Assembly (NCBI GenBank): GCA_037367405.1
Contig: JAZKJV010003259.1
Coordinates: 558,001 to 622,000, forward strand
DNA length: 64,000 nucleotides
Direction: 5' to 3'
DNA from: Ottelia alismoides
Taxonomy: Eukaryota; Streptophyta; Magnoliopsida; Alismatales; Hydrocharitaceae
Within the stretch, counting starts at the first letter, position 1, and each line of letters starts with the position of its first letter. A program made the position numbers and the translations under genes. Positions 32,300 through 45,602 of this stretch are shown one piece after another. The notes under the pieces are model-generated. The model saw only the letters and a list, made by a program, of their open reading frames with translations. It was not told where the DNA came from and ran no database searches.

Positions 32300-32960
32300 T
32301 ATTTGGTGACAGTCTTCTTCCTTGGATCCTAGAGATAGTATCCAAACTCCTGATCTCCATAGCCAACAAAGACACAATACACAACCTTGTCATCCAAGTT
32401 CTTCCTCTGGTCCTTTGGTACCAATGCATAAGCTTTGCATCCAAACCCCTCAAGTGAACATATGAGGGGTCCTTTCCTGTCCAAATATGCTCTAGAATTT
32501 GAAAGCCTAAAGGAATCGATTGAGATCGGTTGATCAAGTAGGACGCGATATGAACCGCCTAAGACCAAAAGATCTGGGGCAACTTTGTTGTCTCCAACAT
32601 ACAACAAACTCTGTCAACAATGGTCCTATTCATCCTCTTATCAAGTCCATTGGTTTGGGGTGTGTCGAGCTCCATCTTCTCATGTTTGATGCCATGATAT
32701 GCATAGTATCCTTGAAAGCCAAGGGAGATGTACTCTCCCTTGTTGTCTGTGCGCAAACATTTAAGCAATTTCCCTGTCTCATGCTCAACCATGGTATGAA
32801 GCTTCTTGAAGTAATCAAATACTTGATCTTTCATCCTCGGCATATACATTTACACCTTCCTAGATGCATCATCAATGAAAGTGACAAAACATATGTTCCC
32901 TATCAAGGAGGCTGTGTCCATGGGACCATAAACATCCGAGTGAAGCAGTTGTAGAAGGTC
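32300..32960 (-). pseudogene. copia integrase fragment
   Basis: The minus strand reads LLHSDVYGPMDTASL, FVTFIDDASRKV, then VFDYFKKLHTMVEHETGK and LRTDNKGEYIS, followed by HEKMELDTPQTNGLDKRMN and NSRAYLDRKGPLICSLEGFG. The D-D-E core region is partly kept, but TDNKGE and the next block are interrupted by stops and shifts. The N-terminal HHCC zinc finger is missing. Confidence 0.82.
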
Positions 32961-32965
32961 TCCCT

Positions 32966-33560
32966 TCATCTCCTCTCGAATGAATACACAAGTGAAGAAG
33001 AGGTCTCTTCGGATGAGCGATGCCCGATCTCCTCATTTAAGAGGCTACCCTTGACCATAGACATGGTCAACTTGTTTTCCTTCACAGAATTGCTCATAGT
33101 GACAACTAGATTCTCCCAGTTATCTGACAATGAACTTAACAAGAAAAGTGCCTGCAACTCATCACCAAGCGCCAGACCCACGAAACTTAGATGGTTGATG
33201 ATACTTTGGAAATCATTAAAACGCTCTGACACTTTTGTAAAGTCCTTATATTTCAAGTTCACAGGCTTCCTAATCAATAAAGCCTTGTTGGTTGCGATCT
33301 TCCGGTCATAGAACTCGGATAATTTGTCTCATAACTCCATTACATTTGTCTCTTTAGCCAATGATGGAACACATACATGTTAAGATATTTTCGAATGGTC
33401 CCAATGGCCTTTCAATTCAACTTTGTCCATTCACATGCGGACATGTTCTCCGACTTAACACTCTCTCCTTCCATCAGATCGTGGAGATACTTACAATATA
33501 GGATGTCTCCCGTCTTAGATTTCCAAATATGTCAATTACTACTTGTAAGATTAATCACTG
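32966..33560 (-). pseudogene. copia gag (UBN2-type) fragment joined to integrase by deletion
   Basis: The minus strand reads VNLKYKDFTKVSERFNDFQS, then LGDELQALFLLSSLSDNWEN and KENKLTMSMVKGSLLNEE, which are UBN2-type gag blocks. The upstream gag part (about 33290-33560) is present with several stops. Directly after gag (about 32970) the integrase core begins. The CCHC knuckle, protease and start of integrase are absent, so an internal deletion joined them, with a frameshift. Confidence 0.8.
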
Positions 33561-33590
33561 TGCCCTCATCGCCTTGCCCATCTTGCTCAA

Positions 33591-33607
33591 CCTGAGCTCT
33601 AATACCA
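33591..33607 (-). other. copia primer-binding site
   Basis: The minus strand reads TGGTATTAGAGCTCAGG next to the LTR end, similar to the initiator methionine tRNA complement used by most plant copia elements (TGGTATCAGAGC). Confidence 0.75.
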
Positions 33608-33609
33608 CT

Positions 33610-33984
33610 TGTTGTTCATAACAAGAGCATCCCTAAATCCCAAAATATGTCCAGCAACAAAGATGTCACAACAAAAATATGGTTAATCCACACAGAAACC
33701 AAATGGCTACGACGACAAGCAAATAAGTGCAAGCAAATCAAAACAAGCAACCACAGAGACACGAATTTTAATGTAGAAATCCTTGCTCAGTGTGAGCAAG
33801 GGAAAAACCATAGGGATAGACTGACAACAAATTCACTAGGTCAAAATGGAATCAAATGTTCTTCATGATTGTTTTGCCCAACAAAACCAAGATATAAGTC
33901 GTGAGCACACCCGATAGTTCTTGAACAATCAACTAACTATCTCAAGGTATCCAAGGTGCTGAGGGCTCCAGAATGGAGACCCAA
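33610..33984 (-). repeat. 5' LTR of the copia element, truncated
   Basis: It aligns with the left LTR up to about 29985, then stops at 33984. About half the LTR is missing where gypsy LTR sequence begins. Confidence 0.72.
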
Positions 33985-36640
33985 TTGATTTTTACTTTTC
34001 AGATTTTGTATTTTCTTTTTTAATATCTAATATTTTTATATTTTCTTTTTCTTTTAAATGGAAATATAAAGTTATATTGAGCATATATACAACATAGGTA
34101 AGAGAGAGATAATATATATATGAAATTAGGTAAAAATAATCAAAATATAGGAAAGAAAATATTTTGTATTATATATATTTGTACTATTTTTGCGATTTTT
34201 TCAGAATTTTGACTTTTTTAATAACTTTTAAAGTAAAATACCCAAAATAGGGTTAAAACAAACATCCGAAATTAAATTGGAGATAAAAATAAGAAATAAA
34301 GTAAAAATTCTACAGATTAATTTTAATATAAATACAATAATACAAGGAAAAATATGCAACAGAATATACAATTTTTGGATTTTTTAATAATTTTTGATAT
34401 TTTTATAAGGGTTTTAGGGGGTTTTTAATTTTTATGAGTTTGCTTATATATTTTTTTAGAGATTTTTGTTCTAGAGTTGTAAAATATTTAAATAAATACA
34501 AAATGTATATTTGGAATTTTTCAAAAAGTTTTTACAATTTTATATTGCAAACAGGGGCAAAAGGTAGAGTTTTTGATTTTTTTTTATAAATAGTAGAAAG
34601 TCTCAAAACGTAAAATAAAAATATGTGCATGCAAGGTCAATGCTATAAAAACACAATGCCATTTGTTTGGGATTTTTTGAGTTATATAGATGCATGAAAT
34701 AAATATAGATAATAAAAAGAAACTACACTACTGGGGCATTTTCTGTAAATATTTAAAAGTTCAGGGACTGAGTGTAAATTTCATAGAAATATTTAACCTA
34801 ATTAAAATGTTACAGGACCAAAGAGAAATAAGTAAAGCCCTAGGGGCCTGGCCGCAAAATCACCAAGCTCACATGTCGAAACACATGTGCCTCGCTGGGA
34901 AGGACCTAAAAATATTTCTAAAAAATCCAAGGTTTAGTCTGCAAATACTACAAAATATGTCAACTTCATTAACTAGTTCCTAAGCCAATCAGAAATAGAC
35001 AAAAATACAGGGGTGCCGCTGCGATATGCCCCCTCACGTGAAGCGTCACGTGAGATGACGTGGTCGAGGATCGAATTGTAAATATCAAAAGTTCAAGGGT
35101 TTATTTTCACTTATTACAAATATAAATAAACGATAGATGGAAGTTTATCTACTAATTAATAAATAAAAAATGACAAAGCAAAGTCGTAAAATACCCACGC
35201 CTAGGCGCGATCCAACGGTGCGAACTATCCCACTTATGTACGTGGCGAGCTCTAATAGTGCGATATCGATTCGTGGATCAATGACCATGATCAGAATATC
35301 CGAGATAATACGACAGTGCAGGATGATGTTATCCGACAATGGCTGTAGATTTGGGCGTTTGAGATTGATCCGACGACGGAGAAGCGATCGAGAAGAATAG
35401 GGAAAAAGGCCGGTGAAGGCAACCCTCCCCACCTCTGATCTCCCTCCTCTGATACTCTGTGATGCTCTAAAATCATCACGAAAGCTCCTGCAGGTTTGCT
35501 CCAGATGCTGGAAGCCTCGAAACGGTCGGAGGGGCATTGTAGTACATCAACGAGGGTGGCGGAGCTGCGGAGCTCCAGATACCTCCGACGGGGGGTAAAA
35601 TGGATCCAGATGGATCAACGTAGTCCAGGACTTGCAAATAAGGGTTATGGGGTCGAGGGCAAAGTGCCTCGACCCCGCGTTGGGTGGTATGGCGGAGGAC
35701 GACGAAATGGGAGGTTCACCGGAGCGAACTCCGACAAGGGGTGAACAAGGGTGCATGAGCGACTAAAATGCAAGGAAAAAGGGGGAAAAGGGATCCTAAG
35801 GATGCGATGAAGCTTAAAATGAAAGAAAAATAAATAAAAGACGGACCTCAATGGCAGGAGAGCCAGAGGTAGAACCTCAACATCGAGGGTTCACTGGAGG
35901 TGTTAGAGACCACCCAAGGCCGCCTCTCTCGAGCCAACATGCACGACATGAAGGTTGTAACCACTCCCTGTCGTTTGGGTGCAAAAGGAGGGAGAAACAC
36001 GTGCCAAAGGAGACTAAAAATATCAGAGAAAGTGAAGGTTATGGTTATGTAGAGGATGTTGGAGAGGTGATGGAGCACTCTTAGAGACGAGATACAGAAC
36101 GAACGAGGAGGATCTTGATCGATCTATGTACCTGGCGAGAATCATGGAGCTACAGTAAGGAGATCTCGTGAAGGGTCAACTCTTCCTCGAGCAATGGATC
36201 TACGATAAAAAAAATCGAGAAAAGAGGGCCGCGGTTAGGTCTGATAGGGAGCAGATGGGCATGTTAGAGAGTTGACCAGCGGTCAACTCTCAGACGCTTC
36301 TGGTTGGTCCACATCGACCATCCAGGAAAAAGCCCTGGAAATTATTTCTAAAATAAATTAAAAATAATAATCTATTTTATTAATTATAGGTTATAAAATA
36401 AAAAATATTTATTATTTTCTTAAGTATTTTATTATGATTTTAATTTATTTTTTAGATTTTTACAATTACACGTTACTTTTTGTGGGCTATATATAGGTAT
36501 ATTTGTTTATATATTTTATTGTTTTATTTTTATTTTGTATATATAATTTTATTAATTTTGTTTATTATTTTATATATTTATAACTTGATTTTATACACTT
36601 ATGGATGATCTCATGAATGGTGGCCACCACTTCGGGTTCA
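33985..36640 (-). mobile_element. Athila-like LTR fragment (family 3, left copy)
   Basis: It aligns with 45936-46742 and then with 62436-64000 (shared phrases: AATGTTACAGGACCAAAGAGAAATA, TCACGTGAGATGACGTGG, GGGTTATGGGGTCGAGGG, GCAATGGATC, GTTGGTCCAC). It therefore supplies an empty site for the insertion that splits the other copy. Orientation follows from the primer site at 45584. The left end is missing at the copia junction. The right end is unclear; TTCATCA at 36637-36643 is a weak candidate. Confidence 0.65.
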
Positions 36641-38066
36641 TCAATATTTTTTGAAATTTTGGACCTCCTCCATACAAGGGAAGATGTCAGAATCGACCTA
36701 TACACGAGGAATGCCAGGAGCAATCTGTACACTGGCATCCTCGGGGTCAGGGATGGGATAAAGAGTAAATGGCTGTGCGGTCAAAGGATCTGGCAAGTGG
36801 GCCCTCTCCTCACAGTCTGACATGGTCATGGCTCTCCTGGAATCTTTTTGGATTATTAAATTTTGTTCAATTTTTTTTGTATTTTTGGTGATTTCAAACT
36901 TACGTGGAAATACTCGAGTGAATCTATATCATCAAATAGTGGAGAATCATGGTTGCTCTTATTTATACTAGTGAGGTTGTCAATCCTCTATTTCATATGA
37001 TCCATCATCTGGGTCAAGTGCTCAAGGATGAACTCCATGAAAGGTGACTCCAATAGATAAGTCTCGAGTGGATGTGAAGGTGGAGAGTATGAAGGTGGAG
37101 GTGGATGTGGATAAAAATCCGAGGTCTGAATCTGCGGCTGAAGTGGATATGTACAAAAGTCAGAAGCAAAGTCCTCCTAGAAAAAGTGAGGTGGACTGGA
37201 TGGAGTGAACGAGGGATCCACAAAGTCCAGATAAAATACGCTCATGTCGACCATCTCGAAATAACAAAAAATGATCGGGAGAGCACAGAGGTCAAGTCAC
37301 AAGCAAATGCGCAGAAGCGATATAGGATACACAAACAATCACAAGCAAACTCACATAATACAAACCCTCAATTCAGATACTCAACTCGGTAGAGACCGTG
37401 AAAGTGCGATCTTTTTTTTCTTGTCTATTTTAGAGTTAGGAGAGAAGTCCAAAAAGTTGTACAAACACATAGGTTGGCTTAGATGGGATTTGGGCACTAA
37501 CCTTAGTGTGTACGTGAGCAATGTAAAACGAAGACAATGAGAGGATTACTCACCCCAAGACAAGAATTTTTTTGATGTATTTTAGGGTCAAGTAATGTTA
37601 ACAGTCTCAATTTTATTGTTATCACTTTTTTGTTGGATTTTTAGTGAAAAATGCACGCGCCTAACGAGGAGTCAATTTTACTTAGCACTTAGATGATCAA
37701 AATCAGAGGTAGAGAGGCGGAAAAGCAATGCAAGCGGCAAAAACGATGATGTACTAAAGCGTAAATGATCACCTCACCTCCTGCACTCCACATGCAAGGA
37801 TGCTCAACAGAATTGAAAGCTATATTATACAAATAAAAGCCGATCAAATTGCCCTAAGTTCAGAACTTGCTATTATCATGAAGAACCAATGCAAATGACT
37901 TAGAATAGAATCAAAATGCCTGATCTTGGAGTCTCCTCGGTGCCCATAACAAATGGTCCTGTAAGTGCTCTATGTAGAACTTTCGCAATGCGGTGGTTCT
38001 GAGACTAAGTGAGAAGCAATTTAATCTTTGACTACATCCAAACATATCTATAGGTGCATGCAATGG
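36641..38066 (-). other. Probable internal or leader region of the family-3 element, no coding recognised
   Basis: It lies between LTR family 3 and solo LTR 2. Frames are short. A GGTGGAGGTG-rich stretch at about 37060-37110 is low complexity. No gag or pol motif is visible, so if this is internal sequence the element is non-autonomous or deleted. Confidence 0.4.
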
Positions 38067-41000
38067 TGATAAATCTAAAAATCAGGTGATCGTATATTCC
38101 ACACAAGGCGGGAACACAGTCGATGCGTTGACTGCTCAGATATTCGGATTTAATCAACAATTAACCCACAAATAATATCAAGTAATGGAAATCAAAGTGT
38201 AGAGTTAAAATTTATTATAACTCTACAAAATATGTGTATAGGGCAAGTAATGTAGAGTGTCGAACACAGGAAGCAAACATGTAGATCAGGGCAATGAAGC
38301 TCAAATGTGAATGTGATGTATTTGTCAATACAAGTGCGATTTTTTGTAGGTTTTTATTTTTTTTATTTTTGTGATTTAATTAATTTTGCAAATGTTTTTA
38401 GATTTTTTTAGAAATGAGCAAGTAATAAAATAAAAACAAGCAATTCTAAACTAGAAAAAATATGGCAAATAGGACACTTCAAAAAATACTACCTGAAAAA
38501 CGATAAAGCGAGAGCCTCTAAATAGTGGTCTGACAAATCAAACTCACTGTCGCTGATGCGACTACTCAAGCCTCCTCATTCGTCAACAATTAACACACAC
38601 AATCAATCAGGCAATCAATAACAAGGATTAAAATTTATTATACCCTACTAAAAATGTACAATGGCAAGCAAGTAGGGGTCGAACATAGGAAACAAGGGTG
38701 TAGAGTAAAGACAAAAGTCAAAACCCTAGGTCTAATAGACTACTCAGCCAATCTAATTTTTGTAGGTTTTTAATTTTTATTTTTTTTATTTTTTTATTAT
38801 TCTTTCTTTTATATTTTGTATTTTGATTTTTAATTTTCTAATTTTTATAATTTTATATTTTATATTTTTCTATTTTCTTTTTTTTAATATTGGAAAATAA
38901 AGACAATGTAATAAAAAAAGTGATAAAATATTTATAAAAATATATAAAAATAGTCAAAAATTCATAAATAAAATATTTTTGATCTTTTTATATTTTTTTA
39001 CTGTTTTTATGATTTTTGGGTATTTTTCAGAATGTTTTTGGTGTTTTTAAATAACAAAATAAAGCCAAACAGTGAATAAGCTACTGGCTGGGAATAAAAT
39101 GAGAATTAAAAATAGCAAACAGCCACCAAAATTTTCCAAATTAATTTTAGAATAAAGAGGATACAATATGCAAAAAAACAAGAACTGAGTTTAAAATTTT
39201 CTGAGTTTTCTATGATTTTATATATTTTTTTTGAAGTTTTTATGTATTTTCGAATTTTTAAGGTTTCTCTTTTGAGATTTTTAGTGATTTTTGGACTGAC
39301 ACTAAAATAGATTAAAATACATAGTAGGTAATTTTTTTGGAATTTTTAGAAATATTTTAATATTTTTTGGTATTTTAAAACTTAGACAGTACTAAAAATA
39401 GCTATTTTTGATTTTTAATAAATAAAAAAAGGCAATAAAATTCAAAACTAAAAATATGGCATTAAAGAACAAGCGCACAGGAGCTTAAGTCTATTTTTTG
39501 AGAATTTTTGGAATTAAAATGATGCGTGAAATAAATAGATCAAGCACACAAAAATCCTAAGCCTAGCAGGGGTATATATGCAATTATAGAAACATACAGG
39601 GGCTTTGATGCAAATTTCACCAAAAGACACGTGCAAGGCACGTGTTCTGTCATTTACAGGGGCATATTTGCAAATAAAAGAAACCGACAGGGCATCAATG
39701 CAATTTTCCCAAAAACATATTTAATTAACTACGCATAGGGGTATAACTGCAAATACCTAAAAGTTTGGGTTGAAAACTGCAAATTACCCAAAAAGCACGC
39801 ACCCCAGTCACGTGAGGTGATGTGGCGCGGACTGAAGTGCAAATATAAAAAGTGCGAGGACCTAAGTGCAATTACTACAAAAGTTTTTAAACTGAAAACT
39901 AAAGTTTTAGGATTAAAACTTAAATATAAAAATGCGTGGGTTGAAAATGCAAAATACCCACGGGGATTGATCGTACGGCCGAAGACATTTCACTTGGACA
40001 CGTGGCGAGCATCGAACGGCTGGTACCCCTTCGTCCTGGGCGGCTGAGAGTAGATCTTCGATGGACGATCGGACGACAGGGGGCACTTGGCGATCGGACG
40101 GTGGACGTGGCGTCTGGAGAGGGCTTCCGATCCAATGGTGGGGAGAGGGTCACGAAGAACACCTCCCCCGGCGAACTTCGGCTGGCGATTGCGGCCGACA
40201 CACGGTCGCTCCGGCCCTGGGATCAAGGGCAAAATGATCCTGGGGCCTCTCCGCGTCAGCAGGTGGTCTCAGACGAGGCAGGGACGGCGGGTAGTGCTCG
40301 GACGGCGGAGGCGACCTGGGCGGCTGGTCCTGGAGTCGTCGAGGGTCGATGGAGCCTTCTCTTGGGCTCGGACCTGCAAGATTAGGTGCGCAAAATCCAG
40401 GCGAACAAAAGGCAGTTTCGGATGGTTCAATGGAGGCGGAGGGTGGCTCAGGCGTGTAGCTTCGGCGAGCGGTGAAGAAGGGAGCTTGAGCGACTCGATC
40501 TGGGCGAGATCGAGGTGAATGGATGGGCGGAGCGTAATGATAGAGCGAAGGGGAAGAGAATGGAGGTGGTTTTGGCGGCGGTCAACAACGGGAGTGGCCG
40601 GAAACGATGGGCGGAGCTCAGCTCCGCCGTGGCTTCGATCGAGGATTCACAGCGACTGATGCGATAAAAATCTAAACTGCTATAGGGAGAGTCTAAGCTA
40701 AACTAGAGCTACAAGAAAATTGAAAGATAAGAGGGAGAAGCTCACCAGAGACGATGGGCTGGAAGGCACGGCGGAGCTCCGGCGAGGGGTCGGATCTCTT
40801 CGATTCTACACCAGATGACTCGAACCCCGGGTCGTTTCGACTCCCACTGTCACCAGGAGCACGAGGAGATAGGGGTCTTCGGGTGAAAATGTCGGAAGAA
40901 GGATCAAGTTTGAATCGAAGTTGGGGGATGCCCTTTTGAAGGGTTGACGGGCGGCGAGAAGAATGAGGGTCAGACGCCTCGATTAGTGGTCCTCAGCCCC

Positions 41001-44000
41001 AGAAATCACTTGGGCGTGATTCACCACTAATCGAGGAGCAAAATCTCAAAAGGCATCGACACGATTTGGTGCAAGGTCGAGCCTAGAAAATGGTGAGAAG
41101 AAGGGACAAAATTGACTTCTGACAGGTCTAGAGGAGGAGGTCAGACAGTTGACCGAGGTCAACTGTCAGACCAACCTGGTTGGTCCACGTGGACCAACCA
41201 GGAAAACTCCTCAAAAAATGATTTCAAAAATCGAAATAAAATAGTAAATTATTTTATTTAATTATGGTTACAAAATAAAAAATGCTTATAATTTTATAAA
41301 TTATTTTATGGTATTTTTTATTTATTTTTATTATGTATATTTTACAAGTTGTCTTTTTAACCCTATATAGGTACATATACCTATGTATTTTATTACTTTA
41401 TTTTATTTTGTGTATTTTAATTTTGTTATTTTTATTTATTATTTTATAAAATTATAAAATACTTTTATGTACACAAATATATTTTTATTTTATTTTATCG
41501 ATATGTTTTGTATATTTAATAAAATATAGGTAGATATTGTATAGGTATGTACCTAGGTATAATACCTGTGTATTTTAGTTACAAGTATTTTATTTTGAGT
41601 TTTCTTTGAGTTTTTGTTCTGATTTTAATATAAAAATATATTATAAGTAATATTTACAAAATTGTAAAAAATATAAAACTACAAAAATAAAGAATAAAGG
41701 ATAAATGGAATATTTTAAGCTGTACAGGTATACAATGTGGGTCCAAAACTCAACTTTCAAACCGTAGCTCCGCCAAATGCGAAACCACCACCATTAAATA
41801 GATTATTTTATCCTATATACAATTAAAGGTGAGTTTGCCGAATTTGGAGTTTTCACTTGTGAGATACAGGTCTGGGAAGTTGGGATTCTGGATTTTTATT
41901 CAGACCACAACTTTTTATCTGTACATTATTTTTCAGTGAAATCAATTTTGTATTTTTCTATATAAAAATATCTACAACTTTCATGTACAATGTTTCTTTA
42001 TTTGAAGAACAAAAAGAGGAACCAAAAATAGGTCCCAAAATGAATAAAGAATGAATTAATAAATATAGGTATTTGGCCCTTATCTCCCCCTACTTTATTC
42101 CTTGTCGACCTATTCATCAAGATGCCTAGGTCTCGGGGTTTCGGGTCATAAAATATTTACAATATTTTATTCTTTTTCTTTTCTTTTCTCTATTCTATAA
42201 TTTTGGCATTAAAAACAGTATTTTATACACTTTCTACACACAGATGTATGACTGCTAAATTACTCTATTTAATGTTGTTTTCAGGCATTTGCTAGGGTTT
42301 TTGAGGCCAAAATGATAGAATAGAGATGATGAAATGTGGATTCATCACTACCAATAGTTTAAAATGAAGTCCTAAAATTATACTTATATTTTTCCTAGAT
42401 AGAGAAGATTATATCAAAGAAAACATAACTTTCTTTTTGGGTTTTTGACACTATTTCAATTTTTAATGATTTTTGCAAGTTTTGAAGTGTTTTTGGATTT
42501 TTGGACTCGAGATCTAATATTGCTGAATGCCTTTCGGATATGATATATCTATAGATGAGAGAAAGTTACAATATTGTTTTGGTATTTTTTTGAGATGTAA
42601 TGAATATACTAAAAATAAAAGACAACAGGAAGGTAGAAATGATGTTTTTGAATTTTTTGACTAACCAAATAACATGATAAAAATACAACAAAAATCCTGA
42701 ACTGAAGAACAAACTAAGGGGCACACGGACATATTTTTAGATTTTCAAATAGATGAAAGATGCTCGAGAAATAAATCAATCACTAGAAATATTGTAGAAA
42801 TTCTACAGGACATAAATCGTAATATCTTTTGATGAAATTTGAAAACAACTTTGACCCTACTAATTTCTACAACATTTTCAAAAATGAGCAAATGATATCA
42901 AGTATTTAAAGAGTTATTAGCGAAATACACCAAATCAGTATCCTGAGTTCAAAAATTCACCATTTATAGCTCATATATCAGAATATTTTGAAATTTTGAT
43001 ACGATGTAGATCTTTAAAGCAGCTTTCTAATAAAAAATCTCATAGAAAATGGAGTTCAGATGAATGATTTATGAGTGTTTAAGTGTAGGGGTACAGATGA
43101 AAATATAAGAACAAAACTGCAGTTCAAAAGATACTCCAAAACTTCCCGAAATATGCCAAAAATGAGAGGACGTGATTGCAAAATGTCCCACGAATCCAGG
43201 TGGCATCAAGTTGCTCTTGGACAATAAGGGGATGTGCGAGAAATTTCAAAATGGTGAGGGCTTATGCATAAAACTTCTACCCCTTGGTTGGATGGTTAAG
43301 ATTAGAAGGAGTGGGATAGATCCAGCGGTGGCTATTATCTCTTCTTCCTTAAAAAACAACAACAGAAAAAGCCAATCCGAGGGCTGATGAAGTGCCACAG
43401 CGTGGAGCTCTGCACGAGAGATGGTGGTGCGGCTGTAGGTATGTTCAGACGGATACCTGCGAGTAGAAATGATAGCTCGAGCATAGGCTCGGCTTGCGTT
43501 ACGCACACAAATAAATATATGGGGTGTATGGGTTCTCCTACGGAGATGGTCTCCAGCCACCGTGCATGGCCATAGTTGGTTGAGGTTGTGTGAAGGGAGT
43601 ACGAAGAAGTGGATGAAGGCGGCGGTGAGGTGGTTAGCCGCGACGAATGAGGATGGAGAAAATGGTGAGTCTTACACTAAAAATATGAGAAGCAAGAACT
43701 AATTAAAACTAATTTACCTCTACACTAGAACAAGAAAAATGCATCAAGTGGATGAAATCGTCTGGGATGATCACTGCTCCGACAAGCACGATCGATCTTG
43801 GCTTCGATTCCGACGGTGAAGAGGTTTGACGGAGACGAACTCCGTGGTACAATGGAGCTTGAACACCAAGGGATAACACCAATGGAAGGTGGATCATGCC
43901 CACAACCTCTCTGTCACAAAGAAAATGGGGTGCTAGAGAACACTTGCAAAAATGGTGGGTGATTTCAAAAAATGGGAGTTGAAGCTCTTTTATTTGGTGG

Positions 44001-45225
44001 AAGAATGGAAGAGATGATGGCTATTGGTGAAGGAATGGAAGAGGTGATGGTTATTGGAGGTGGCCTCCACCAATGAGAGTGGACTATTTCAAATTTTTTG
44101 GATACTAGTGATTGTCTTTATGTTCATGTGTACTAACAAAAAAAGAGAGGTCTTTCCCAATGAAAATATGTTTGAAATAAATAGTAAGAGACCTCAAAAT
44201 ATAAACTCAAATTATGAAACTTTCTCAAAATAATGTTATCCACAATATTGCAGAACAATGTTTTTTTTCAAAAGATGTTAATTAAAACATATTATTTGAA
44301 GGTATAAAATACCCATTTTAGATTTTTATTATTTTTAGTTTTTTCTTGTTAATAATACAAAACTTGGAAATATTTTTGTTGATTTTTAATTTTATAAGAT
44401 AAATAAAAAACACTAAAGATAGAATACAAGCCAAATTGACTTGTATAGAGAAGATCTATTTTTGTATTTTTTTGATTTTATATTTTTTTAATTGATTTTA
44501 TATTTTTAATAGAAAGTAGAATCTAAAACTAACAAAATAAAACTGAAATATAAAGAAAAGGAGTTAAAAATGGAATCTATACAAAAGAAAGAAAAAATCA
44601 TAAACTATTGCACGTCAAGGGTCCAAAACCTAACTTTTGCACCATTATTCAAAAAAATATGAAACCACCTTCATTAAATATCTTATTAAAATTATATAAA
44701 ATTGAAGGTAAGTTTGATAGATTTTGAGCTTTTATTTGAGAGATACTAGTCTGGGAAGTTGGGATTTTGGAATCTTATTCAGATCATAACTCTTTATTTG
44801 TACATTATTTTTGGGTGAAATCAATTTTGTATTTTTCTATATTTTATTATCTACAACTTTCATGTCTATAGTTTCTTTATTTGTGGTATAAAAAGTGGAA
44901 CTAAAAGTAGGTCCCAAAAATGAATAAAGAATGAATTAATTAAAAGGGATTTTATTGGTAGTTTATCTCCCCCTACTTTATTCCTTGTCGACCTAGTCAT
45001 CTAGATGCCTAGGTCTTGGGGTTTCAGGTCATAAAATATTTACAATATTTTATTCTTTTTCTTTTCTTTATTCTATAGTTTTGGCTTTAAAAGCCGTATT
45101 TTATACACTATTTACACACATGTGCATGAATGCTAGAATGCCTGAATTAGAGGTATTTACATGCATTTGCTAGAGTTTTTGAGGCCAAAATGATATAATA
45201 AAGATGATGAAATAGAGGTTCATCA
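38067..45225 (-). mobile_element. Solo LTR 2 (Athila-like), split by solo LTR 1
   Basis: The parts are 38067-38493 and 42353-45225, about 3.3 kb together. On the minus strand it starts TGATGAA-N7-TTCATCA (near 45225). AATGG flanks both ends exactly (38062-38066 and 45226-45230). It contains the usual bands, including the passage at 44560-45200 (CTGGGAAGTTGGGATT, TATTCCTTGTCGACCTA), which recurs in solo LTR 1 at 41710-42330. Confidence 0.85.
38494..42347 (-). mobile_element. Solo LTR 1 (Athila-like), inside solo LTR 2
   Basis: On the minus strand it begins TGATGAA-N7-TTCATCA (42347 leftwards) and ends at 38494. CTACC flanks it exactly (38489-38493 and 42348-42352). It is 3854 bp with no internal region. 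CACGTG boxes lie at 39628, 39639 and 39809. The GC-rich band is about 39960-41200. Confidence 0.9.
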
Positions 45226-45230
45226 AATGG

Positions 45231-45583
45231 TTATTAGGTGTTGTGGTAGAGTCCTAAGAATGTCCTGAATTATTTAAAGTTCTAGTAGTCTTCCACTCAC
45301 TTCAAATTACACAAATGAATAAATATAATAAAATAAATGGAGCTAAGTCTTCAAAAAATCTCTAAGTGCCCTTGTTCCTAGGTCGATAAGCTCAAACTGG
45401 CTTCACGTGGGAGCGAAGATGTCTCGGGTAGATCGCCTTCCTCGATCTGCGGTTCCTAGCACAAAGTCAACAATGTGAGGAGGTTAGACAGATCAACAAG
45501 ATATATCAAATAAAAGAGAAAATAGTGAAGTAAAAATATAGACAAATATCATAATCAAGCAAAAGGCCGATCTATACGTCGTT
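45231..45583 (-). other. Leader after the primer site of the family-3 element
   Basis: Sequence between solo LTR 2 and the primer site, read on the minus strand as the 5' untranslated leader. No ORF. Confidence 0.45.
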
Positions 45584-45602
45584 TCTCCCGACAATGGTGC
45601 CA
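45584..45602 (-). other. Primer-binding site of the family-3 gypsy element
   Basis: The minus strand reads TGGCACCATTGTCGGGAGA, two bases after the LTR end (CAAGTTAAACA). It is close to the Athila-type site TGGCGCCGTTGCCGGGGA that is present intact at 52491. Confidence 0.75.

Larger units (their letters stand above)
29615..33984 (-). mobile_element. Ty1/copia LTR retrotransposon, degenerate, minus strand
   Basis: Two direct repeats (about 29615-30383 and 33610-33984) share sequence such as CTATCTCAAGGTATCCAAGG and CAGAATGGAGA. Next to the right copy, on the minus strand, is TGGTATTAGAGCTCAGG (33591-33607), a primer site of the copia initiator-Met type. Read on the minus strand the order is gag, integrase, reverse transcriptase, RNase H, which is copia order. 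Next to the left LTR is a polypurine tract (GGAGGGGGAGG on the minus strand, about 30386-30398). The right LTR is cut off and continues directly into gypsy LTR sequence at 33985. Stops and frameshifts occur throughout. Confidence 0.88.

Noticed and set aside
36600..36643. LTR start of the left family-3 LTR at TTCATCA
   Set aside because: The partner arm is poor, the loop is much longer than in the other LTRs, and no polypurine tract follows.
37105..37392. ORFs in the GGTGGAGGTG-rich stretch
   Set aside because: Low-complexity sequence; the opposite-strand frames are His/Leu-rich artefacts.
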